The translations under genes were made by a program, and so were the position numbers. Below, piece after piece: positions 1 through 7,601 of a stretch of 12,205 bases of DNA. The DNA is taken from positions 2,501 through 14,705 of the forward strand of contig JAIVFH010000559.1 of the NCBI GenBank assembly GCA_025765595.1, written 5' to 3'. Under the pieces are notes generated by a model that was not told where the DNA came from, searched no databases, and saw nothing but the letters and a program-made list of their open reading frames with translations. Positions within the stretch are counted from its first letter, which is position 1, and the number at the start of each line of letters is the position of its first letter. The DNA is from Obelidium mucronatum. Lineage: Eukaryota > Chytridiomycota > Chytridiomycetes > Chytridiales > Chytriomycetaceae.

Positions 1-469
1 CTGTTAGCAAGAAAAATAGAACACATACAGAAAAATTTCTGCAAAGTGTTTTTTTGCCATGTTTGTATGGGTAACCCTGGCATGTTAGTATGGGTAACCC
101 TGGCATATGCCAAATCTGTTCAGGTTTTGGGTGGCCAGCATCAGGATTAGGCCATTTTTTTCTTCCTTGACTTGTGTTTTTTGTTTGTTGCAGTAGCCAG
201 GCTCCCTACTTTGAAATAGTACCCAAAGAACACCCCCCTTTCCATCTTTTCAGCTTTGATCATTCTCCAGACTCTGTTTGTTATTATCTTTGTTTTCATA
301 AAGTTGGGAATCCCAATTGGTTGTAACTTTCAAATGTCAAGAATGCACAAAAATAAATACATTTTCTAAAAATAGAACTACAAGGAATTGCCCTTCAACC
401 CCCTCAAACTCCCCCTTAACATGACAGGTTGACAAGCAACCTGCAAAAAGTCATTGGAATCAATTCTAA
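1..469. other. Intergenic stretch without a recognisable gene
   Basis: No reading frame in this stretch resembles a protein I know. It holds a 23-bp-period tandem repeat (annotated separately), an AATAAA on the plus strand at 352-357, and a small perfect hairpin at 425-443 (CAGGTTG, 5-nt loop, CAACCTG). The AATAAA could mark the 3' end of an upstream gene outside the window, but nothing coding precedes it here. The transposase frame only becomes open at 470, after a TAA at 467-469, so further upstream exons of that gene cannot be excluded. Confidence 0.5.
65..106. repeat. Two-copy tandem repeat, 23-bp period
   Basis: The 19-mer GTATGGGTAACCCTGGCAT occurs at 65-83 and again at 88-106, identical, with a 4-base spacer. 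No function is suggested; it looks like a simple local duplication. Confidence 0.8.
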
Positions 470-540
470 ATACTACATGACTGTTGCATTTGCAAATTTG
501 TGGCTGAAGAATGTGCCGTCTGTAATGCTGTAAGTGTTGG

Positions 541-705
541 TCCTAATAGCACTCCTAATAGCGCTCCGATTCGCACTCCTAATCGCGCTCCTAATCGCGC
601 TCCTAATAGCGTTCCGAATCGGAAGCGAATCGGAAAGCGATTAGGAGCGCGAATTGGAGCGCTATTAGGAGTGCTATTAGGATCGCTATTAGGAGTGCTA
701 TTAGT
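541..705. mobile_element. 165-bp fully palindromic MITE with 8-bp target duplication
   Basis: The element is one long imperfect inverted repeat with its dyad near 622. It is built of about 14 units of 12 bp whose core is C-K-A-N-T-M-G (CTAATAG, CGATTCG, CTAATCG, CGAATCG and so on). The outer arms share CTAATAGCACTCCTAATAGC exactly. Flanks are AGTGTTGG (533-540) and AGTGTTTG (706-713), an 8-bp target duplication with one mismatch. AGT-GTT in both flanks lies in the same codon phase of the surrounding transposase frame, so removing 173 bp rejoins the frame. This shows it inserted into the coding region and shifted it. It has no coding capacity of its own; a long open frame through it is only 12-bp periodicity. 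An 8-bp duplication would suit a hAT-like mobiliser, but the terminal bases do not prove that. Confidence 0.85.
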
Positions 706-1742
706 AGTGTTTGTTGCTTGTCATTTACTGACAGACTATTCCTTAGATGTAAAATGTATACTCTGCAGAATGCATACCATTCAGCATTTCCATCTGTTTC
801 ATCAGATACTGAACAGTATTCAGGGATTCCTTCAGCTGCATCATCATCTATTTTCAAGCGGGCGTATTACTTGTACCAGATGCTCCTATTGCAAGAGTAC
901 ATTCAGGATCCAGCTGTTTCAGAGGCGCTTCAAGCAGCTCATGAAGATTTTGATTATTGCTGCTTCCAACCATCTTGGGGGGAGAAGGGCAGACGGCTGT
1001 TTCCGTATTCCCTACATCTTGGAGAGTACTCAAGCAATCAAGTGTCTGATAATGTAGAAGATTTGCGGTTGGCAATGAAGGAATATGTGGAGTGGATGAA
1101 TGCGCACTTTGCAGTAAAATGGAAACATTCATGTGGAGAATGTCATGTTGTTGATAGCAAAGGCCAGGCAGTGATGGATGGAAAAGTGATGGGGCACTTG
1201 CTGTGCAGAGTGATTGGATGCAATTTGGACATCATTGGGATCAATACAAAATTCTGTATCAATCATGCAGGATTGAAGGGGAAATGCATCATTTCAGGAT
1301 GTGCGAATCAAAAACGAGAACGTGAGAACTCTTTTGATTACCAGCCGCTGTCGTGCAAGGAAGTAGAACATATGGAGGCGGTGGGAAAATTCTTCTCAGA
1401 CCCATCAACAACAAGTGAGAAAACTGCAAAGAAGTATGGTGGAAAGACACGAGTGTCAGTGGGGCATGTGAAGGATGATGAAAGGAATTATGAGGAGTTT
1501 GGGTTCTGTTACAGCCCATTTGACAGATTCCTGCCAGGGGTGTTCCTGGTTGTGTGGAGCTGTGGGCACATTATGGACATTGGGAAGATGTACTCGTTTG
1601 AGTCCAACAAGTTTATCACATGATTTCTTTGTCAAACATTCATGAGGCTGGAAGAGTATCCTACATTCATGTTTTATGACAAAGCATGTGTTTTTGTCAG
1701 GACTTTGAAAAACGGCGCTCAGCAAAACAAGCTGCTCCACAA

Positions 1743-1786
1743 GTAAGGATGTATTTGCTGTGATAGAATCTAACTTCTGTGCTTAG
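1743..1786 (+). other. Probable 44-nt intron in the KDZ gene
   Basis: The donor is GTAAGG, the acceptor is TGCTTAG, and a CTAAC branch-like site lies at 1770-1774, 12 nt before the acceptor AG. Joining 1742 to 1787 turns CAC AA|G ATG into His-Lys-Met and fuses the YDKAC-bearing frame to the VDRFHF-bearing frame without change of phase. Unspliced, the upstream frame meets TAA at 1744-1746. The intron is very short, which some fungi and protists tolerate. Confidence 0.7.
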
Positions 1787-2051
1787 GATGCTATACCAAA
1801 AAATCATCTGGGTTGTTGACCGATTTCACTTCAGAAACCATAGTCGTCGAGACAGATTCTGCATGGAGAATTGTGACGCTAGGTCTTTTGCTAGGCTATA
1901 CCAAGGAAACAAGCCTTTATTCAACACATCAGCAGCAGAACAGTGTGCTGGATGGTTTGAAAAAATGGGACACATTTTGGACCCTCTTCAGGCTGACTTT
2001 TTTTTGTTCAGCATGGTGGACATGAGAAATGAGCAACTTAGTAAATGTTAG

Positions 2052-2225
2052 TAGCCAGAGGTTTATTTGAAAAATTGATAAATTTTTATGATTAATTTTA
2101 ACTATAATATCATAAAATTCTGAAATTTTAATTTTGTAATTTTGCAATTTTTTTAAATTTTTTCAGATGGTTTGTAATTTTTGGGAATTTTTTTAGAGTG
2201 TTTTGCAGTTGACAGTTATTTTCAT
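2052..2225. other. AT-rich spacer
   Basis: This stretch directly follows the transposase stop and consists largely of T runs and AATTTT/AAAATT words. A TTTTTTCAG near 2158-2166 looks like a splice acceptor and a GTAAAT lies at about 2042, so an AT-rich intron is conceivable, but no coding sequence follows it. No gene is seen. Confidence 0.4.
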
Positions 2226-2510
2226 AGGATGTTAAGTCCTAGTCGGTCGTCCTAATAGGACTGAGTAGCTCCTAATAGGACAATGCTCAAATTGCGGGAA
2301 AAAGTTGTTTCCTCCTAATGAGAAGTGATTAGGACTCCATTAGGAGGCGGCTAGGAGCGCCAATAGCCCTATTGGCCATTCCGACTGGAGCCCGATTCGG
2401 GTCTTTTCCTATTCGGACCTGAATCGGACCCTAGTCGGACTCCGAATCGTTTCCCGAATCGGAGTCCGAATTGGAGTCCGAATCGCGCGTGCCGCTCGCT
2501 ATAGTACGTG
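2226..2510. repeat. CCKANTMGG palindrome-array repeat, copy 1
   Basis: This region contains about a dozen matches or near matches to the self-complementary 9-mer CCKANTMGG (for example CCTAGTCGG, CCTAATAGG, CCGATTCGG, CCTATTCGG, CCGAATCGG), most in its right half and spaced about 11-12 bp. From about 2341 on it aligns with 4993-5169, including the shared words GGCGGCTAGGAGCGCCAAT and TATTGGCCATTCCGA. Both copies end with an identical 22-bp stretch (GTGCCGCTCG...AGTACGTG, 2489-2510). Immediately after it the PIF1 coding sequence starts, so the repeat probably cut off the gene's 5' part. I find no GAGCGGCAC left end and no target duplication; the left boundary is approximate. Confidence 0.75.
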
Positions 2511-3238
2511 CTTCAAACAGGCTCTAGCCATGATGTTGCTGCTGCTACTCTTCATGAGGCTCTCAATCGAAACCATTATGAGAGTAATGAGAAAGACTTT
2601 TTAGCTTCCGAAGAGACTGATGAGGAGAGGATTTTGCGGGAACATCCTCTGAAGGACCCTGATGGCAATCCATTCCGTACATTGAATGTGATGATGAACA
2701 GGTTATGGATGATTCGGATGCTTTATATGATTTTGAGACGGAGCTTGCTGCTTCAATAGCACGCTCAGCTACTTTGGACGATGAGGCTGTCAACCCATTG
2801 CTCTCATCAGCTCTGACACATTCTGTTGATGAGACTCCCAGACCTCTCCCTGCTCCTGTGCTCCCCACTTTTAAGACTATACAGGATTATTTGAAGGAGT
2901 TGGACAAACCTGAAGCTGCTGCTATTTCTGACATAGACGGAGCGGAACAATACTACAGAACTGTTAATCGCGATCAAACTGTTCGACACTTGCGCCAGCT
3001 ATTTGCTCCTATTCCGTGGTCTGATCCTACGTCTTTGGGAAAACCAGATGTGTCATCTCTACAACCTTTCTCCAACATTGCTGACATTTCCACAGCTTTC
3101 CGCTTGGACTTCTGGCAACACTACACATTTGAGACTTATGCGCGTCACCTTTTGTACTTGTATTTGAATGATGCTGACCAAATTGATGTTCAAACGGCAG
3201 CGCAATTTGATCTGAAGCCGCAACTTATTGGGTATCTT

Positions 3239-3263
3239 GGGGGGGGGGGGGGGGGGGGGGGGG
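3239..3263 (+). repeat. 25-base G homopolymer inside the Walker A coding region
   Basis: Twenty-five consecutive G encode eight glycines plus the first base of the GAG codon immediately before AGTGKS. Related helicases have about two glycines here, so an expansion of roughly six codons is likely. The length keeps the downstream frame open, which is compatible with selection, chance or a sequencing-length error. Confidence 0.95.
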
Positions 3264-3739
3264 AGGCAGGAACTGGAAAATCAGCAGTTATTGCCGCATT
3301 ACTGACTTTTGCAAAGTTGTGGGGACAAAGGAACACAATTGAAACAATGTCCTTCATGGGTTTAGCAGGCCTTATGATTGATGGGGACCTTATCCACTCT
3401 CATCGGGGTTTGGGAATAGTATTGGAGAATTCTAAAGCTTTGAGCCACACCCTGAAACACAAAATTGCTTGTGTCTACCTGTCCATTGTTGATGAAGTGT
3501 CAATGACAAAAATTGATGTTATGGGTGCAGCTGAAGAGAGGACCCGCGAAGCCTGTGGGAGTCAGAGTGGTGTCTGGGGTGGGAAACATTTGCTACTATG
3601 TGGTGATTTCCTTCAACCACCCCCTGTGGGCGGCAGGCCTGTATTTGATACTATGGGAGCTGATACATCAGACAATCACTTTGTTGTTTCTGGGAGGCGT
3701 CTGTGGGGGTCTTTGAATTGGGTTGCTTTCCTTACCAAG

Positions 3740-3825
3740 GTTTGTAGTGTTCTTTTCCCATTTTCTTTTCTTTGGGTTTCCAATAATCGTAACTTATTGG
3801 AATTTTATTTTCTGCTGGCTTACAG
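3740..3825 (+). other. 86-nt intron in the PIF1 gene
   Basis: The donor is GTTTGT and the acceptor is CTTACAG, with a pyrimidine-rich interior. Exon 1 ends on a codon boundary (AAG, 3737-3739) and exon 2 begins GTT TGG CGT CAG, giving LTK-VWRQKDD, the expected PIF1 motif IV context (RQ.D). Reading through without splicing gives unrelated residues. The exact motif restoration makes this call firm. Confidence 0.85.
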
Positions 3826-4521
3826 GTTTGGCGTCAGAAAGATGACCCATTGTTTCTCAACATTTTATCCCGCATGCGCTGGGGTGCCCTTAACCAAGAC
3901 GATATTGACAGAATTAATGTGTTTACTGTCCCAGCCATAGAAAAGGGACCTTCTATTACGTCTTCAGCTCCTGCACGTGATTTCTTTGCTCCTGTTGCTA
4001 CCGCTTTGAATGTTGAGCAATGTTCTGTCATCCGAAGGCTTATAACTGAAACCTGTCGATCAAAGGAAATGCCTATGTATTGTATTGCGGCCAAACCTAC
4101 CAACAAGGCAAACTTTGACACTTTGTCAAGAATCTCTTACTTGAATGAGGATGCAACAAGCAAAATCCCTTTACTGTTAGACTTTTATGTGGGTATGCCA
4201 TTGATGGTCACAAAGAGAATTCCCCCCCTTGAGCACTTGAAGATTTTTGCCAACGGTACTCTTTGTTTTCTGTTGGGATGGACTGGTACTTCAAATCCTT
4301 CTGCTGATGCTTTCACTACCACAGTTGTTGATGGTGTTGTGGTCAAACAGTTCAAGCGCATCCCCAGCCTACTGTGGGTAAAAGTCAGGGGATGTGAACG
4401 GGTTTTGGTTCCTGGCTGTGCTCCAGGGGTTGTTGCTATCCCTCCTCTGACTTCCCCTGTCCAAATCACAATTGGGGATGCGGGCCGGACCTCGCGAGTC
4501 GCGATACCGGTCGCGTTGCGA

Positions 4522-4636
4522 GCCGCTCACGGGCCGCTTGCGACCTGCTGACAAGCCGCTAGGGGGCCGCTTGCGACCTGTGCCACGGCCTGTTGGCAGG
4601 CCGCTCTGTACCTTTTTATGTGGGGCGCGAGCCGCT
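4522..4636. repeat. GCCGCT subterminal repeats
   Basis: GCCGCT occurs at 4522, 4533, 4555, 4566, 4600 and 4631, and again at 5150 and 5170 near the right end. Two of them lie in a longer exact direct repeat, GGGCCGCTTGCGACCTG, at 4531-4547 and 4564-4580. Clustered short motifs near an element end resemble transposase-binding subterminal repeats of hAT, CACTA or Mutator-type elements; this is analogy only. Confidence 0.6.
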
Positions 4637-4651
4637 ACCAGCCCGGGGTCC

Positions 4652-5156
4652 GAGCGGCACGCGCGATTCGGGGTCCGATTAGGGCCCGACTAGGAGTCCT
4701 ACTAGGAGTCCGAATCGGACCCTATTAGGAGCTATACCAATTAGGAGCCTAATAGGGCGCTATTAGGGGTCCTAGTGGCGCTCCTAATCGCAAATGAGCC
4801 AATTGGACCTGTCCTTATAGCATTTGTTAGCTCTTAATAGGAGTTCTGACAGCCATCTTTTAAAAGGTTTTCAGTAGTTAATGTGCATTTTCTCATTTAA
4901 TGCTATGCCCTATTCGGAAGTCCGACTAGGAGAAAGAAAACCCCTTCAAATACAAGGAAAAAATAGAAATCTCCTACTGGAAACAGGTTAGGAGTACATT
5001 AAGGGGCGGCTAGGAGCGCCAATTGGCGTATTGGCCATTCCGATTTGGCCCCTATTCGGGACTGCTCCTAATAGGGCCCTATTAGGACCCTAGTCGGACT
5101 CCGAATCGTTTCCCGACTAGGAGTCCCAATCGGGGTCCGAATCGGAAGTGCCGCTC
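4652..5156. repeat. Internal 505-bp inverted-repeat unit
   Basis: The left end GAGCGGCACGCGCGATTCGG matches exactly the complement of the right end of copy 1 (2470-2490 region) and, with a few changes, the complement of its own right end at about 5137-5156. Palindromic cores lie inside each arm. It may be the real transposing unit, with 4473-4651 and 5157-5192 as older flanks, or the core of the larger insert. Confidence 0.55.
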
Positions 5157-5586
5157 GCTATAGTACGTGGCCGCTACCCCCTATGGGGACACCCAAATCA
5201 AAATGCCTAATTCAGCTAAGCTGTGGAGTCCTTCATTGAAGCAGTTCCCTGTTATTTCAGCTTTGGCTTGCACCCCTGAGAAATTGCAAGGTGTTACACT
5301 TGAGCACTGGATTACCATTTCTGACCTGGACCGCCCCAATTTTAACCCACAAACCTTCTATGTTGCATTTTCAAGAGTTCGTAAATTGTCCGGTATTAGG
5401 CTTCCTGCCAAAATCACTCCACATTACGCTCGAAAGTTCAAGCTTCCAAAAAAATTTGTGGCGGAGATGGTGCGTTTGATAAATATGGTTACAATCCCTG
5501 AATATGCCTGCCAGGCCATCATTGATGCCTTCAACAGTTGGAAAGAAGAGCAGCATCTTTTTTCTACCCCTTTTCTCTGATAACAC

Positions 5587-5592
5587 AATAAA
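5587..5592 (+). promoter_or_regulatory. AATAAA polyadenylation signal of the PIF1 gene
   Basis: AATAAA starts 7 bases after the helicase TGA (5578-5580) and is followed by T-rich sequence. The position suits a 3'-end signal, though it is unusually close to the stop. Confidence 0.5.
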
Positions 5593-5649
5593 TACATTTA
5601 TTTGCATTTGCCCCTTGTCACCCACCCCCAGCAAGATAAAAAGGTCCTA

Positions 5650-6120
5650 GCGGAGGCCAACGGCACGAACGCACCTCAGTTTACAAGCAGGAATGACCAA
5701 ACACTGTGACATACTAACAGAAATGGAGGAACTAAGAACATCGGACCACGTCCCAGTAGCGGCCTCATTTGACCTAACCAAAACCCACAACAAAGGACCC
5801 AAGACCCACAAAAATCAGGGAGAGTAGTGGAATGGGACAAAGTGACAGAAAAGGAGAGAAAGGATTTTGAAAATGGATGTGTAAAAATATATGAAAAAAA
5901 CAGAGCAGAGCCACAAAATCAATGCACTGGATACCAGGTAATTACTGGCAACCCTGAAAGAATCCAACAACACACAGACTCGCAAACTTGACGCTGAAGT
6001 GCACTCCCCCATCAGCAACCAAAAAACTGTGTGATCTAAAAGAAAGGAAAATAGTGAGAAGAATAGTAGGACAAAATGCAGAAAGAACACAAAAGAAAAT
6101 CAAAAAACTGTCAATGGAAA
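5650..6120 (+). pseudogene. Non-LTR retrotransposon fragment: end of AP-like endonuclease and linker
   Basis: The frame from 5662 reads GTNAPQFTSRN, resembling the P-x-F/T-SRN element of LINE apurinic-like endonucleases. After a frame change, CDILTEMEELRTSDHVPVAA follows, containing the catalytic SDH triad (5741-5749) near the domain's C-terminus. Two more frame changes give VVEWDKVTEKERKDFENG (about 5823-5876) and LCDLKERKIVRRIVGQNAER (about 6028-6090), the basic linker usually found between endonuclease and reverse transcriptase. No reverse transcriptase motif follows. At least three frameshifts show it is dead. Its family relation to the minus-strand LINE at 9510-10950 cannot be tested by eye. 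Confidence 0.7.
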
Positions 6121-6149
6121 CAACTACCCAGTAAATTCCTTGGGGGTGA

Positions 6150-6374
6150 TGGGAGAACCCCAGGCAAAACCGAGTGTTGGTGGTGGGCGTTGTCGATGCC
6201 AAGGACCAGTGCCTTGTGTTCTTTACCAACCGCTGCAGTCGACTCCACATTGAACAGATTTTGCGTGGCTGGTACATCAGCGACGGTGAGGTTTTTGTTG
6301 AGGTGTTCCAGCTGTTCTCCAGTCAGGTTCATGACCAGTTTGTGGTGGATATGGTTTCTGCAGTAACTAATTAA
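6150..6374 (+). CDS. Unrecognised 75-codon open frame, possibly a gene or element fragment
   Basis: Open from a TGA at 6147-6149 to TAA at 6372-6374, with codons largely ending in C or G, unlike the AT-rich surroundings. It includes the segments RVLVVGVVDAKDQCLVFFTN and LFSSQVHDQFVVDMVSAVTN. I do not recognise a domain. There is no clear start; it could be the last exon of something. The opposite strand is also open (6111-6410), so coding direction is not secure. Confidence 0.3.
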   Translation, partial: WENPRQNRVLVVGVVDAKDQCLVFFTNRCSRLHIEQILRGWYISDGEVFVEVFQLFSSQVHDQFVVDMVSAVTN

Positions 6375-7601
6375 ATTAAGAAAATGATGCCTTAAATACA
6401 ACATTGACAACTGTTGATGAATTAAAACCTTACTGGCTTTTTTGCAAAGTTTTCCTTTAGTGACTTGGTAGGGCAGCTTGTTGTTGATAGTCTCTCAACC
6501 AGTCTTTGCTTGTCCTGCCATTGTGATCCTGTTGTTGTTGCAAATGTACTCAACCCCATTGCTTCCATCTGGCTCGGGCAGCTTGTACTGTGATTTGATG
6601 GAATCCACTTTGACTCAGTTGTCCATTGTGTATTGACCAGCAGGAGGTTTGGGAGGAGTGAAGGAGACGCAAGTCAACAATGTTATGAAGCACGCAACCA
6701 TCTACTGCAAGCGGGAACATAAGGAACAACAAGATCTCAGTAATGGTCAAGCAGGAGACTGGCTTGTTCAACTTCCCTGATAAGAAAGAGTCTGGACATT
6801 TGTACCTTGGCCCCACTTGTACACCATGGAGCTGAAAAGGTGATTGTTTATTGGTTGTTATGTTTGTTTTCTGGCTGTGCGTTAGATCTTCTTGAATTTC
6901 AAGTGCTTCTTTTAAGACATACAGCAGGATGACAGTGTAATAGTACTATTGACTTGTCATATTTGTTTGACAATTTCTCCCCAATCTTCTACTAATTCCT
7001 TGCCTTGAAGACATGTCTGAAACAGAAGCCTGAAACAGAAGATTAAAATGATAAGAACAGAAAGGCTTAATATGCTGTAATTCAAACTTGACAAATGGAT
7101 CATAAAATGGGAAAATCTGAACAACGGGATGCTGCCAATCAAAATTGAAACATCAGAAATGATCTAATTCTGGCAAGGAGTGGGAGTGGATAGTGTTTTT
7201 TATGTTGTTAAAGTGAGAAGTTACTATTGATTTCAAACAAATCCTGGATTGACAAGCAAAGCTTGAATTGCCGGTGTGTTCCCAATTAGCTGCAATAAAT
7301 TGTGACAATGGAAAATTTGAGCAACCCAGTTGAATAAAACCTTGGCAATTCATACAGAGGTGGGGTTTCAACACCAGTCCAAACTGTAACCAGTCTTCCA
7401 AAACGTAAAGAAACGTTCTTCTCCATAACAATATCTAACTTCAAAATTTCCTTAAAACTGTCTCCTTTTGCTGGAATGCATTCTATTTTACTTATTATAT
7501 ATTTATGAGTGTTTATTAGTGCTTGACAGTGATATTGTGGCCGGAACGCTAAACTGGATTTTTCGGAAATTATTTCCACCGTCAAAAGCAATTGCAACAG
7601 A
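6375..7601. other. No recognisable gene
   Basis: Only short open frames occur on both strands and none shows a familiar motif. A patch at about 6730-6835 reads NIRNNKISVMVKQETGLFNF in one plus frame and could be a decayed exon, but I cannot name it. No repeats of note were seen. Confidence 0.4.

Larger units (their letters stand above)
470..2051 (+). pseudogene. KDZ-superfamily transposase, broken (CxC5/CxC6-type clusters and nuclease motifs)
   Basis: This is a cut-and-paste transposase relic of the Kyakuja-Dileera-Zisupton (KDZ) superfamily. Coding-like sequence runs 470-540, is interrupted by a palindromic MITE, resumes at 706, crosses an in-frame TGA at 1621-1623, and is joined by a 44-nt intron to a last exon ending at 2051. 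Visible motifs in order: C-x2-C at 512-523 and LRCKMY around 742-759 (CxC5-like, last Cys replaced by Tyr); HSCGEC with Cys at 1132 and 1141, Cys at 1204 and 1219, FCINH at 1252-1266, Cys at 1285 and 1300, then LSC..VEH at 1348-1371 (CxC6-like); YDKAC at 1675-1689; VDRFHF at 1815-1832 followed by N-H and D..C; AEQ at 1935-1943. YD.AC, VDRFH and EQ are the family's conserved nuclease-domain motifs, as I recall the family. The N-terminus is not seen. The lesions argue against a functional product; family assignment is by motif recognition only. Confidence 0.8.
4473..5192. mobile_element. Non-autonomous element inserted in the PIF1 gene (repeat copy 2)
   Basis: The insert is flanked by CCAAATCACAAT (4461-4472) and CCAAATCAAAAT (5193-5204), a 12-bp duplication with one mismatch. 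The CAA codon in each flank is in helicase phase (4462 and 5194, 732 bp apart), so excision would rejoin the frame exactly. Inside are a GC-rich left part with many GCCGCT words (about 4480-4640), a terminal-inverted-repeat-like pair GAGCGGCAC...GTGCCGCTC (4652-4660 and 5148-5156), and two arrays of CCKANTMGG palindromes (4675-4756 and 5051-5145). No coding capacity is seen. Exact termini are uncertain: GGGGATGCGGGCC on the left and the complement of GGCCGCTACCCCC on the right are only loosely similar. Confidence 0.75.
2511..5580 (+). pseudogene. PIF1-family DNA helicase, interrupted by a repeat insertion
   Basis: This encodes a superfamily 1B 5'-3' DNA helicase relic of the PIF1 type, as carried by several eukaryotic transposons. 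Coding blocks are 2511-3739, 3826-4472 and 5205-5580. Motifs in order: Walker A as GEAGTGKS (3260-3283); a motif Ia/Ib region around DGDLIHSH; Walker B as VDEVSM (3488-3505); GDFLQPPPVGG (motif III, from 3602); VWRQKDD made by splicing (from 3826); TPEKLQGVTL (5272-5301, motif V-like); QTFYVAFSRV (from 5350, motif VI). A region rich in acidic residues precedes the helicase core. The 5' part, LQTGSSHDVAAATLHEALNR onward, is in another frame than the core, with a switch near 2670, so a one-base indel is likely. A repeat separates motif IV from motif V with stops inside (first TGA at 4549). The true N-terminus is not present, cut at the copy-1 repeat. Helicase identity is very secure; loss of function is inferred from the breaks. 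Confidence 0.9.

Noticed and set aside
352..357. Shared AATAAATACATTT at 352 and 5587 as evidence of duplicated gene ends
   Set aside because: The match is short, AT-rich and without further similarity on either side.
541..705. CRISPR-like array
   Set aside because: The repeats are 12 bp, contiguous, without unique spacers, and arranged as a hairpin in eukaryotic DNA.
500..1057. 185-codon open frame with a (PNRA/PNSA) four-residue repeat and a following LLGV repeat
   Set aside because: The repeat peptides are the translation of the 12-bp palindromic MITE; only 500-540 in this frame belongs to the transposase, and the part after 705 is out of frame.
1621..1623. TGA recoding (selenocysteine or reassigned code)
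   Set aside because: The PIF1 gene seems to use TGA as its normal stop at 5578, no selenocysteine signal is visible, and the KDZ gene is broken anyway.
4675..4756. MADS-box CArG sites (CC(A/T)6GG)
   Set aside because: The cores are 9 bp, not 10, and freely contain G or C at positions 3, 5 and 7; tandem spacing points to a repeat, not to promoter sites.
5815..6277. Minus-strand hydrophobic frames (5815-6090, 5942-6277)
   Set aside because: They are antisense of the A-rich LINE fragment; Phe/Leu runs come from the complementary T-rich strand.
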